DNA from: Atopomonas sediminilitoris
GTDB lineage: Bacteria > Pseudomonadota > Gammaproteobacteria > Pseudomonadales > Pseudomonadaceae
Length of the DNA: 64,000 nucleotides
Direction of reading: 5' to 3'
NCBI RefSeq assembly: GCF_022601735.1
Contig: NZ_JAKUMM010000005.1
Span: 248,001-312,000, forward strand
Shown here in pieces: positions 25,999 to 34,776 of this stretch. The translations under genes and the position numbers were made by a program. The notes below the pieces were generated by a model. It was given only the letters and a program-made list of their open reading frames with translations, was not told the origin of the DNA and searched no databases. Within the stretch, counting starts at the first letter, position 1. Every line of letters starts with the position of its first letter.

Positions 25999-27627
25999 TT
26001 ATGGCTCGGCGCGCTTAGGCAACACTTGCAGCACTTTGAAGTACTCGCCCACCGCGCTGGGGAAGTAGACGCGGCCGCCAAAGCCCGGTGGCGTTAGCGA
26101 GTTAATGGTCAGTGCGGCAAAGAAGTCGGACTCGGCCAGCACTTCGCCGGTGGCGGCGTCATGCCATTTCAGCTGCTCGGTGTAGTTGCTGGTGAACATG
26201 GCCATCTTCACCGGCTCGTTCGGCGCGTTGAGCTTCATGTGGGTGAGCAGCAGCACGCGCTGATCCTTGGGGCCGATCACCGGCTGGAAGGTCGAGGTGC
26301 TGTTGTTGACGATAAACGCGTTGCTCATTGCACCGGTTTGCGGGTCGAACTTGATGCCCGCCACTTTGCCGATGCCCACGTCGGCGGAATACAGCATGTG
26401 GTTTTCCGCATCGCCGCCCATTTTTGGCGGGGCCCAGCTCCATTGGCCTTCTTCGAGCTCGCCGAAGGGGAAGTGCGTGGTCATAAGCTTGGCGTCGTGC
26501 TGGTTGATCAACACCACGCTGGAGGCCTTGATGTCGCTGCCAATGCCGTTGAGCTGGAAACCCACCCAGTCACCGACAATGGTCGGAGCGGTGGCAGCGC
26601 CTTGGCCTTCTTGCATGGGGAAGGCTTGCCAGCTGTCATCCATGCTCAGCTTCTTGCTGGCCGGATCCCAGAAGGCGCGGCCGACGCGGGTCGCCATGCC
26701 GATATACACGGTGATTTTGCCCTCGAACTCGGCAATGTTATGTGGCGACACCGCAGGCTCTGGCAGCGCTAGCTGATCGAGAATTTCTAAGCTGTCGGGG
26801 TCGACCGCGACCAGTACCGAGCTGGCCGCCACCATGCCTTGGTCAGCGCACTTGATGATGGCGATGGTGCCTTGCCCTTGGCAGCCGGCGGGGCGGGTTT
26901 GGTCTTTTAGAATCAAGGTGCCATCGGGGGCGATGGTGAGGTGCTTGAAGTTAACGTCTTCGGCGGCTGCTGGGCCACTCGGCAGGGTGTTGTGCTTGAG
27001 GATTTCGCCGCTGTCGCCGTCAATCAAGACAATCTGATTAGACCAGGCGAAGGGAATATTGCCGTTAGGCAGGATGTTGAGGTTGGCGTTGCCAATCCAG
27101 CGACCGGAGGCGTTGGGGTTGTCGACGTAAGTACGCCAGATTTCCTTGCCGGTGGTGGCATCGGCTTTGGCGACAAACGGGCCTGCGGGCACCAGATCTT
27201 TTAGCGTCGGGTATTCGCCGCCCACGATATACAGTTCATTCGTGTTGCGGGTGTTGATGTAGGAGATGCCCGGATATTTATCCGCGCTTTGCCAGGCATA
27301 CACTTGGTTCTCTTGCTCGCGGCTGCCGGTGAAGCTGGCGCACGGGAAGACGCCGCTGCGCTGGGCGTCGGCAATTTCAGCGCCGTTAAGGCTGGAGAAA
27401 TAGCCGGGGGTGGCGTGCTGCTGCGAGCACGCGAGCTCTTTGGCATACAGGCTGACTTCGCCCGGCAGCGGGCCGTTGGCGGCCAGCTCGTTATCGCTTA
27501 AGCCAATTTTGGCCACTTGGCCGGCGGTAAACAGGCTAATCGCCGGTGCCGCGAGCTTGTAAACGATCAGTGCCAGCGCGGCGAGCAACAGCAGGCCGAG
27601 CCATTTAAAGGTGCGTTTAACGGTCAT
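25999..27627 (-). CDS. Membrane-anchored PQQ-like/arylsulfotransferase-like beta-propeller protein
   Basis: A 542-residue protein. One N-terminal hydrophobic anchor (about 9-33, KWLGLLLLAALALIVYKLAAP) is followed by an exported domain with repeated propeller-like blade patterns such as KADATTGKEIWRTYVDN, LIDGDSGEILKHN, VAVDPDSLEILDQL and WHDAATGEVLAES. These resemble PQQ-type or ASST-type blades. Cysteines at ~67, ~96 and in the AGCQGQG...IKCADQG loop could form disulfides. I do not recognise a characterised homologue. It lies 14 bp after the DUF1254/DUF1214 gene, so they form one unit, probably acting at the outer face of the inner membrane. Confidence 0.7.
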   Translation of the reverse strand: MTVKRTFKWLGLLLLAALALIVYKLAAPAISLFTAGQVAKIGLSDNELAANGPLPGEVSLYAKELACSQQHATPGYFSSLNGAEIADAQRSGVFPCASFTGSREQENQVYAWQSADKYPGISYINTRNTNELYIVGGEYPTLKDLVPAGPFVAKADATTGKEIWRTYVDNPNASGRWIGNANLNILPNGNIPFAWSNQIVLIDGDSGEILKHNTLPSGPAAAEDVNFKHLTIAPDGTLILKDQTRPAGCQGQGTIAIIKCADQGMVAASSVLVAVDPDSLEILDQLALPEPAVSPHNIAEFEGKITVYIGMATRVGRAFWDPASKKLSMDDSWQAFPMQEGQGAATAPTIVGDWVGFQLNGIGSDIKASSVVLINQHDAKLMTTHFPFGELEEGQWSWAPPKMGGDAENHMLYSADVGIGKVAGIKFDPQTGAMSNAFIVNNSTSTFQPVIGPKDQRVLLLTHMKLNAPNEPVKMAMFTSNYTEQLKWHDAATGEVLAESDFFAALTINSLTPPGFGGRVYFPSAVGEYFKVLQVLPKRAEP

Positions 27628-27641
27628 GGGATATCCCTAGG

Positions 27642-30440
27642 TTAAAAAGTCAGTGCTTCAAATTCAGCGGTGGTCATGTATTGGCCGCGCGGGTAATACG
27701 CGCCCATGATTTTTTCTTCGTCGCCGGGCTTTTTAATATGCTCGGGGCTTTCGGCCCAATCGGCGGCGTTGGCCATATAGCGCAGCATCAGCATGGCGAA
27801 ATCTTCACGGTTGCTGGCGCTGGTTAACCCTTCGCCGCGTGGGCTCCATTCCAGCCACGCCACGCCATTGTCGAGGGTGGCGTTTTTCGGCCGATCAGCC
27901 GCGCGGCTAAGCACGATGGTGAAGTTGCGCTCGGCATCCAGCGGCACCTGCATGTCGGTCAGACCATCAACACACTGGCCCGACGGCGCCGACTCGCAGC
28001 TGACCAGCGACCAGTATTGGGTTTGCGCGGCAGGGCGCTGGTTTAGGCCTTGGCCGGCTTCACCGTAATAGGTGTCGGGGAAGGTTGGCATCTTGCCGCG
28101 CATCACATACACCGGACCAAATTGGCGCGACAGGTGCAGCAGCAGGTATTGCGTGCTGGGGTCGCCGCCACCGTCCATCGCGCCGCCATAGGGAATCGCT
28201 TGGCGCGCTGATGGGCTCATAAACGCCCCGACGATGGAGTACTTGAACGACCAATACTTTTCCCAGCGCGGCGCTTGGCGTGCCGGTGCGGTGCTGGGCT
28301 TAAGTGTTGGATCATTGCTGGGATTGTTGACCAGTCCTTGCCATTGTTCGGGGGTCACCGGCTGCTCAAGGGCGTCGTTCATCGGCAGGGCGAACTGCTG
28401 GATGACCTCGGCGGCACTGAGCTTGCTGCCATCGGCCAAGAGACCGTGGTAGCGCGGCAAACCAAAGCCGCGCTGTGGCCCGTAGGCACTGCCAAAGCCT
28501 GCGCCGTCTTTACCGTTATCGGGCAAATAAATCCGCATTACCATTTGGATTTTGTCGCCCTGGGCACCGGCATACAGGGTGTTGGGCTGGCGCTCACGGC
28601 TGTCGCTGGGGGCGTCTTCAGCGAGAATCTTCAGACGAAAGCTGCGGGCTGGCTCAAGGCGCGGTTGGCCGACCACAAACGGGTTGATGGAGCCTGGATT
28701 CGGCGCGATTTCATCGCCGGCCATGTCTTCGCCGGTGGAGACAAAGGTATTGCCCTGCCAACGGTAGAGCGCCAGCTTAAAGTAGCGCGCATAGGGGTAC
28801 TCGCCATCAAACACCAGCTGGCTGCCAGCAGGCATGCGTAAGGTCGAGAGGAAGTAAGTCGACTGCGTATCTGGCCACAGATTAGGGTTTTGGATCGGCG
28901 CGGCATACGCCAGATCGCGCCAGTAACCGACACCGCGCGGGCCATGGAATAGCGGGTCGGCGCCGTAGCGCTCATCGGTACGAATCACCGTTTCCATCGC
29001 CTTGTCGCCGGGGCGTTTGGCTCCGACGGTGTTTAAGTGGGTGACCGCTTCAATCTTCGGCGGCTGCCAGTCGCCTTGGCCCAATGGCAGCACGCTGGGG
29101 GATTGTTCTTGCGGCCAATAAATCCGCATGACCAAGAAGATTGGCCCGTTGGGCGCCGGCAGCCAGTTGCTTTCGTGGGCCTTGCCCGGGCTTTGCTGCT
29201 GCAGGAACAGGGTCAGCGAACCGTCGGCGTTGCGCTTGAGGGTATCCAGCATGGTGCTGTTGACCAGATAACGCTTGATCGGGTTTTTCACCAAAAACTG
29301 CGTGTTGGCGTCGTACACCGTGATCGACCAAAAAGCTTTGGCCGGCGGCAGCTGGCCAGGGGCAAAGGTCAGGGTGTAGGCATGCTTGCTGCCATCCAGC
29401 GGGCGGCCGTTAAGGTCGTGCTTGGTGAAGGGGTAGGTGGCCTCTATGGCGTCGTTGCCATAAATCCCGGCGCGTGAGCCCACCGCGCGCAGCAGCCAGT
29501 TGTCATTGAAGAACGCGCGCGAGCCTGCGGCGGTGCCAATTTGCCAGCCGTTATGCACGCTGCCGAGCTGCGCAACCGCTTGATTGATGGCGCCCATGGC
29601 GGCTTTTAAACCGTTACCCCAAGCGGCCTGCACGGCTTTGTCTTTCAGCGCCGCGGGGTTGCCAATGCCCAACAAAGGCATTTGCTCACGCAGCTGTTGT
29701 TCGGCCGGCGAAGCCAGCGCTATGGGCATAAACGGCTGCAAAAAACTCAGCAGCGCGGGCATGCCGGTGGTGAAAATATCTTTGTTGGCCGCCGGCCAAG
29801 TAATCGTTGGTGCGGCGGCTGGCGCCGGCTGTTTTAGATAGCTAGACAGCGGCTGAATCTGATAGCCAGCTTGCACCTTTTGTACGTTGGGCAAGTCCGC
29901 GTCGGATTTGAGCTGGGTGCGGAAAATCACCATGTTGAACGCGGTTTCACTGCGCAGCACCTGCTTGATGCCGGCCGGTGTTGGCCCTTGCCACTGGCTG
30001 TCGGCGAGCAAGAAACAGCCGGCTTGGCTGCCGGTGCTGCGTGAGCCGATGTAGGCGTAATTGTGGGTGTACATGTCCACCAGCTGCACGCTGAAGTAGC
30101 GGTCTTGTGGCACATCGGCATGACACAACACCTGCGGCTCGCTACGCAGGTCGGTGCCCAGTAGCGAGTACGGCGTGTCGCTGTTGGGGGTTTGCACCGT
30201 GGTGTCGTCTGGCGTGTAAGTGCGCGCGGTGTGGTGGATTTGATTCAGCGGGCCTTTGTAGCCGGGGCTGCTGCTGTCTAAAAAAGTGTCATGAAAGACT
30301 TTGTAGTTCATGACCAGCGGAAAGCCGTAAATGCTCACCTGAGTGGCCAGCGCATTGAGGTCAGGTTTTGCCGGTTCAGCGAGTGCGCTGCTAGCAACCA
30401 GCAAGGTACTGAGCCAAGCCGCCTGTATTAAGGATTTCAT
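27642..30440 (-). CDS. Exported DUF1254-DUF1214 protein fused to an extra C-terminal module
   Basis: A 932-residue exported protein with a signal peptide of about 22 residues ending ALA. Residues ~30-200 look like DUF1254 (YGFPLVMNYKVFHDTF, TVQTPNSDTPYSLLGTDLRSEP, DRYFSVQLVDMYTHNYAYIG). Residues ~330-450 look like DUF1214 (LPPAKAFWSITVYDANTQFLVKNPIKRY, GPIFLVMRIYWP). A further ~450 residues follow (DPLFHGPRGVGYWRDLAY...YFKLALYRWQGNTFVSTGEDMAGDEI) resembling a separate uncharacterised protein, so this is a fusion about twice the usual DUF1254/DUF1214 length. GGAGAG supports the ATG at 30440. Function unknown. Confidence 0.75.
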   Translation of the reverse strand: MKSLIQAAWLSTLLVASSALAEPAKPDLNALATQVSIYGFPLVMNYKVFHDTFLDSSSPGYKGPLNQIHHTARTYTPDDTTVQTPNSDTPYSLLGTDLRSEPQVLCHADVPQDRYFSVQLVDMYTHNYAYIGSRSTGSQAGCFLLADSQWQGPTPAGIKQVLRSETAFNMVIFRTQLKSDADLPNVQKVQAGYQIQPLSSYLKQPAPAAAPTITWPAANKDIFTTGMPALLSFLQPFMPIALASPAEQQLREQMPLLGIGNPAALKDKAVQAAWGNGLKAAMGAINQAVAQLGSVHNGWQIGTAAGSRAFFNDNWLLRAVGSRAGIYGNDAIEATYPFTKHDLNGRPLDGSKHAYTLTFAPGQLPPAKAFWSITVYDANTQFLVKNPIKRYLVNSTMLDTLKRNADGSLTLFLQQQSPGKAHESNWLPAPNGPIFLVMRIYWPQEQSPSVLPLGQGDWQPPKIEAVTHLNTVGAKRPGDKAMETVIRTDERYGADPLFHGPRGVGYWRDLAYAAPIQNPNLWPDTQSTYFLSTLRMPAGSQLVFDGEYPYARYFKLALYRWQGNTFVSTGEDMAGDEIAPNPGSINPFVVGQPRLEPARSFRLKILAEDAPSDSRERQPNTLYAGAQGDKIQMVMRIYLPDNGKDGAGFGSAYGPQRGFGLPRYHGLLADGSKLSAAEVIQQFALPMNDALEQPVTPEQWQGLVNNPSNDPTLKPSTAPARQAPRWEKYWSFKYSIVGAFMSPSARQAIPYGGAMDGGGDPSTQYLLLHLSRQFGPVYVMRGKMPTFPDTYYGEAGQGLNQRPAAQTQYWSLVSCESAPSGQCVDGLTDMQVPLDAERNFTIVLSRAADRPKNATLDNGVAWLEWSPRGEGLTSASNREDFAMLMLRYMANAADWAESPEHIKKPGDEEKIMGAYYPRGQYMTTAEFEALTF

Positions 30441-30456
30441 CGTGTGCTCTCCGTGC

Positions 30457-31716
30457 TTAGTAGTGCCAAGTGACGCTGCCACTGAAGGCTTGCATCCAAG
30501 CGTTTTCATAGGTGCCACTGACGGTCTTGGGGGCATTCACCGGCAAGGCCTTGTTCTGCGCCGTGGGCATGTCGCCAATCCAAATGAACTCATAGCTAAC
30601 GTTCAGCGTGGTGTCGCTATCCAGCGCATAGTCGAGGCCGGTGCCGAGTCGCCAGCCTTCGCCCATGGGGTTGGTGACGGTGCGGTACTGGTCGCCAACG
30701 GGTGAGCTGTCGTACGCCGCGCCGACATTCCAGCGCGCCGCCTGACTGAATTGGTACTGCGCGCCGACGGACACGTGCCAAGTATCGCGGTAGTTGGCGT
30801 CGAGGGTAGCGCTTGTGGGGTTGCGCGCCTCCAGATCAAGGCCGATTTCGCCAAAGCGCGACCAATCTTGCCAGTTGGCGCTGGCGAGCAGTGCCCACTC
30901 CGGGTTGAGCTGGTGGAACAGGCTTAACGTCACCGTTTGCGGGACTTGCATATCCAGCGTGGTCTTGGCATTGGTCAGGCCGCTGTTGTTCCACACGGTT
31001 TGCTCGGCGGCGCTTAAGCCTTCGGGATCCAGCTTGTCACTAAAGCTCAAATCGACGGCGCTGGTATAAGCCAAGCCGAGACGGGTGGCCGGCGTGACTT
31101 GATAGATCACCCCCGCGTTGAGGCCAAAGCCCCAATCGGTGGCGGAGTACTCCAAGCTGCCGTCGGGGTGCGAACCAAGGCCCAGCGGGTTGTTGTCCAG
31201 TGCCAGCTCAGTGTCATTGATGGCATACATGGCGCGTAAGCCAAGGCCGAAAGACCATTGCTCGTTAGCGCGAAACGACAGGCTGGGCATCATGGTTAAG
31301 CCCATCAGGCTGCCGTTTTGCAGGTAGTAGCGACCAGCCCAGTCATCCGAGTAATCGATGCCCAGACCGAAGTCGCCATAGTTGGCAAAACCCACGTGCC
31401 ACTGTTCATTCAACTGATGGCTGATGAAAAAGCTCGCGCCGGGCGACAGTGGCATGGCGTTTTTACCGCCACCGCCGGAGAGGTTGTTGCTGCTGTCGGT
31501 GTCGAAGTTGACTTGCCCGCTGATCAGCTGGCCACCGGCGGTGACTTGAGTGCCGGACAAGTAGCTCATGCCGGCAATATTGCTCGCCAGTGTGCTGGGG
31601 TTTTGTGCCCGTGCGGCGGCGCCAGCGTTGGCAAGGCCGACGTCGCCTGCGGCGAATTTTGCGCCGGCTTTGAAGGGGCGTCAAAGGGCGCGTGCCATGC
31701 TCTGCCATGCCTTCAT
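30457..31716 (-). pseudogene. FadL/OmpP1-family outer membrane transporter lacking an intact start and signal peptide
   Basis: The frame from 31680 down to 30457 encodes a FadL-type barrel. It begins with GDVGLANAGAAARAQNPSTLASNIAGM, the hatch-domain pattern (normally NPAGM), and continues to a C-terminal ...SGSVTWHY. Long-chain fatty acid or hydrophobic-compound uptake is the family role. Going upstream, the frame meets a TGA at 31683-31681, preceded by MKAWQSMARAL (ATG at 31716). No start codon lies between the TGA and the Met at 31569, and none of the three frames gives a hydrophobic signal sequence. So the gene looks N-terminally damaged, or the sequence has an error. It lies 16 bp before the DUF1254 gene. 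Confidence 0.7.
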
Positions 31717-31744
31717 CGCGCATTGACCCACACCCGGATGACCT

Positions 31745-32650
31745 TTAGTGGCGGTTGGGATGATCTTTTGTTTGCAGCGCGGCTCTTTGTTGCAGCGTTG
31801 TGGGCGTCATCGCCGCGGCGCACAGGCTGGCTGACTCCACGCAAAAAGCCCCCGCCGCGGCGGCTAAGCGCAAGCATTCCGCCAGCGGTCGCTGCTGGAG
31901 ATAGCCGTAAACAAAGCCGCTGAAAAACGCATCGCCGGCACCGTTGCTATCACGCAGGTGTTGAATCGGCAGGGCGGGTTGCACAAGCCATGTGCCGTCA
32001 GCGGCCAGCAAGCTGGCGCCGTGCTCGGCGTGGGTGCACAGCACCAGCTTTTTGCCTTGGTCGATGCACTGCTGCATGAAGGCACGGTAATCGCGCAGTT
32101 GGTTGTCAGCGACCAAGATCACCTCGGCGGCATCAATAAAGGCTTGGTGGTAGGGGTTGCCGAGATCGTAATCGTGCAGGTCCGTCCAGATCGGCTTGCC
32201 GAGCGCTTGTGCCAGTGCCAAGGTGGGGCGGGCGTAATCAAGAATGTTGATGATGGCCAAATCGCACGCTGCCAAGGCTTGTTGGCAGGCGGCAAGGTCG
32301 AGGCCGCTGGCGGCGGGGGCGTGGGTGAAAATCGATAAGCGCTGGCCGTGGGCATCCATCAGGTTGGTGTGCTGCTGCGTGGCGCTGTGACTGCGGGCTA
32401 AGTGCTGGTGCAGGCCATGGGGTGCCAAGGCGTGATGGATCGCGTCGCCGGCCGCATCGGCGCCAATCACGCTGTGCAGGCTGACCTCAAAGCCAAGGGC
32501 CGTGAGGTTTAGCGCTTTGCCCGCACCGGTACTGCCCAGCGTTTGGTAGCTGCGCTCGGCCCACAGGGTTTGGCCAATGGGTTTGGGTAGCGCGGGCAAG
32601 TGGATGAGGGTGTCCCAACTGGTGCCGCCAATCACACATAAAGGCTGCAT
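31745..32650 (-). CDS. PfkB-family sugar kinase
   Basis: A 301-residue ribokinase-like kinase. The N-terminal VIGGTSWDTLIHLPALPKPIGQTLWAE and GSTGAGKALNLTALGFEVSLHSVIGADAAG form signature 1. DSNGAGDAFFSGFVYGYLQQR near residue 235 is signature 2 with the catalytic Asp in GAGD. GGAGACG precedes the ATG at 32650. The sugar or nucleoside substrate cannot be told; no transporter or sugar enzyme is adjacent. It reads in the same direction as the damaged FadL gene 28 bp downstream. Confidence 0.88.
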   Translation of the reverse strand: MQPLCVIGGTSWDTLIHLPALPKPIGQTLWAERSYQTLGSTGAGKALNLTALGFEVSLHSVIGADAAGDAIHHALAPHGLHQHLARSHSATQQHTNLMDAHGQRLSIFTHAPAASGLDLAACQQALAACDLAIINILDYARPTLALAQALGKPIWTDLHDYDLGNPYHQAFIDAAEVILVADNQLRDYRAFMQQCIDQGKKLVLCTHAEHGASLLAADGTWLVQPALPIQHLRDSNGAGDAFFSGFVYGYLQQRPLAECLRLAAAAGAFCVESASLCAAAMTPTTLQQRAALQTKDHPNRH

Positions 32651-32752
32651 GCTGCGTCTCCATGATTGCGCCAGCAGGCAGCGTAGCGAGCTTAAGCCGC
32701 CTGCACCTGCGCCTTGGGTAGGCGCAGGGCGGGGGCGCAGGCGTTGGACGAG

Positions 32753-33985
32753 TCAGCGCTGGGCGAGGTACTGCTGGTAGCGCTTGGTCAGGCGCGACAG
32801 GCGCAGACGATCGAGCAGCAGCGACAACACGGGTGAGGCCTCGGGCTTGCTCGCCTTGCCCGTGCCAAGACGGCGTAGTTGGCGGCGCACCAACGCCATA
32901 GTGGCGACCGCGGCGAGGGTCTTGTCGCCCCAGCTGACAGCGGGTAGCTCGCCGATGCGTGCTTCACCGGCTTGCCAGCGCTTGGGCAGGTCGGGCTCGA
33001 CCGCCAAAGCGGTGGCCATGCCGACCACGGCCACGCCACTGTCGATGACGTGCTCGGCAATCGGCAGGCGGCGTACTCCGCCGGTGGTCATCAGCGGCAT
33101 GCGCGCGACTTTAGCCAGTTCGGCGGCAAATTCTAGGAAGTACGCCTCGCGTGCCAAGGTGCGGCCATCGGCGGTGCGGCCTTGCATGGCGGGGCTTTCG
33201 TAGCTGCCACCGGACAGCTCCAAGAGGTCGATGTTTTCCTGGTTAAGCAGCTCGACCACTTCGCGCGCATCGTCGGCAGTAAAGCCGCCGCGCTGGAAAT
33301 CTGCCGAGTTGAGCTTCACCGCCACGGCAAAACCGGGGCTAACGGCGGCGCGCACGGCGCGGACGACTTCGATCAGCACGCGGGCGCGGTTTTCTAAACT
33401 GCCGCCGTACTCGTCATCGCGTTGGTTGCTCAGCGGCGATAAGAATTGCGACAACAAATAGCCGTGCGCGGCGTGGATTTGCACGCCGTTAAAGCCGGCT
33501 TGCTCGGCCAGTTGTGCGCTGTGGGCAAAGCGCGCGATGAGTTCTTGAATGTCGGCGTGGGTCATCGGTGTGGGGGCGGCAAAGAGCTTGGAGTGCTTGC
33601 CCAAATCCAGCGCTACCGCCGACGGCGCCCAGCGCAGGCCGCCCAAGTTGGCGTAGGTTTGCCGACCTGGGTGGTTGAGCTGCATCCAAATCTGCCCGCC
33701 GCCACTTTGCCCAGCCTTAGCCCAGTGGGTGAAGGCGCTGAGCGGCGTGCCTTGCTCTAGCACCACGCCGCCGGGGCCGGTCATGGCGCGGCCATCGATC
33801 ATCACATTGCCGGTCAACAGCAAACCACTGCCGCCCTGCGCCCAGCGGCGATACAGTTCAATCAAGGTGGCGCTGGGTTGCTGGCCGGGCGCGGCGAGGT
33901 TTTCCTCCATCGCGGCTTTGCCGATGCGGTTGGGTAATTGGCTGCCGTTGGGCAGGGTGAGCGGGGTAAACAGGGCGTGCGGCAT
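32753..33985 (-). CDS. NADH:flavin oxidoreductase (old yellow enzyme family)
   Basis: A 410-residue FMN-dependent enzyme with a TIM barrel. Visible features are FTPLTLPNGSQLPNRIGKAAMEENLA at the start, the substrate His pair in GVQIHAAHGYLLSQFLSPLSNQRDDEYGG and the late FMN-phosphate region MPLMTTGGVRRLPIAEHVIDSGVAVVGMATALAVEPDL. It lacks the extra C-terminal FeS/FAD domains of 2,4-dienoyl-CoA reductase. GAGGAG precedes the ATG at 33985. Likely reduces activated alkenes; natural substrate unknown. Confidence 0.9.
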   Translation of the reverse strand: MPHALFTPLTLPNGSQLPNRIGKAAMEENLAAPGQQPSATLIELYRRWAQGGSGLLLTGNVMIDGRAMTGPGGVVLEQGTPLSAFTHWAKAGQSGGGQIWMQLNHPGRQTYANLGGLRWAPSAVALDLGKHSKLFAAPTPMTHADIQELIARFAHSAQLAEQAGFNGVQIHAAHGYLLSQFLSPLSNQRDDEYGGSLENRARVLIEVVRAVRAAVSPGFAVAVKLNSADFQRGGFTADDAREVVELLNQENIDLLELSGGSYESPAMQGRTADGRTLAREAYFLEFAAELAKVARMPLMTTGGVRRLPIAEHVIDSGVAVVGMATALAVEPDLPKRWQAGEARIGELPAVSWGDKTLAAVATMALVRRQLRRLGTGKASKPEASPVLSLLLDRLRLSRLTKRYQQYLAQR

Positions 33986-34128
33986 GCTGATCTCCTCGTC
34001 GCGGTGAGCACAGGCTAAGCTTGAAGTGCTGTTTAAGGTCAAGCCCACATGGCAATGCTGCTTTGCAGTGCCTAAGCTCAGGAAATCGCAGGCCCTGCCG
34101 TTAACCGTTCGGCAGGGGGAGGTGCAGT

Positions 34129-34776
34129 ATGCTTCGACAATTGGGGTGGTTAGCCGCTGGTGTGTTGGCGGCGCTGACGGCGCAGGCCGAGGTACGCGTG
34201 CAGGTGGTGGATGGCCAAGGTCAGCCGCTGGCCGATGCGGTGGTAAGCATTCAGGCCCCCGGCACGCCGGCCAGCACGGCGGTAATGGATCAGGTGGGCA
34301 AGCAGTTTGTGCCGCGGGTGTTGGCCGTGAGCACCGGCACGGCGGTGGCGTTTCCTAATCGCGACGATATCCGCCATCACGTGTATTCTTTTTCGGAGCC
34401 CAAGCGCTTCGAGCTGCGCCTTTACCACGGCACGCCCAGCCAGCCGGTGCATTTCGACAGCCCCGGCTTAGTGGTGCTGGGCTGCAATATTCACGATTGG
34501 ATGGTCGGCTACATCTATGTCAGTGCCGACCCATGGGTGGCGGTGACCGATGCACAAGGCATCGCACGCTTTGCTTTGCCCGCCGGCGATTACCCGCTCA
34601 CCCTCTGGCACCCCGATTGGCCGCAGCCGCAACCTTGGCAAGGCCGTGCGGCGCTGTCGGCCAACACTCCGGCGCTGCCGTTAGCGGTGCGCATCTCGGC
34701 CGCTGCTCCAGCCGCTGCGCCGAGCAACCCGTTTGCCGAAGCCTTCCAGCGTAATTTGCAGCAGCATGCGGATTAG
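34129..34776 (+). CDS. Exported cupredoxin-domain protein (methylamine-utilization-like)
   Basis: A 215-residue periplasmic protein with a signal peptide ending AQA at about 20. A beta-sandwich part (VRVQVVDGQGQPLADAVVSIQAP) and a type-1 copper pattern follow: His83/84 in DIRHHVYSFSE, then Cys119, His122 and Met125 in LGCNIHDWM. These are the His-Cys-His-Met ligands of blue copper proteins. RefSeq-style names call such proteins methylamine utilization, but no methylamine genes are here. It starts a five-gene operon; the next gene begins inside its last codons. Confidence 0.88.
   Translation: MLRQLGWLAAGVLAALTAQAEVRVQVVDGQGQPLADAVVSIQAPGTPASTAVMDQVGKQFVPRVLAVSTGTAVAFPNRDDIRHHVYSFSEPKRFELRLYHGTPSQPVHFDSPGLVVLGCNIHDWMVGYIYVSADPWVAVTDAQGIARFALPAGDYPLTLWHPDWPQPQPWQGRAALSANTPALPLAVRISAAAPAAAPSNPFAEAFQRNLQQHAD

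Noticed and set aside
26161..26772. 203-residue plus-strand frame
   Set aside because: Antisense to the beta-propeller gene with His-rich composition; no start signals.
31681..31683. In-frame TGA read as selenocysteine
   Set aside because: No SECIS-like hairpin directly follows and FadL proteins do not carry Sec at this position; damage or error is simpler.
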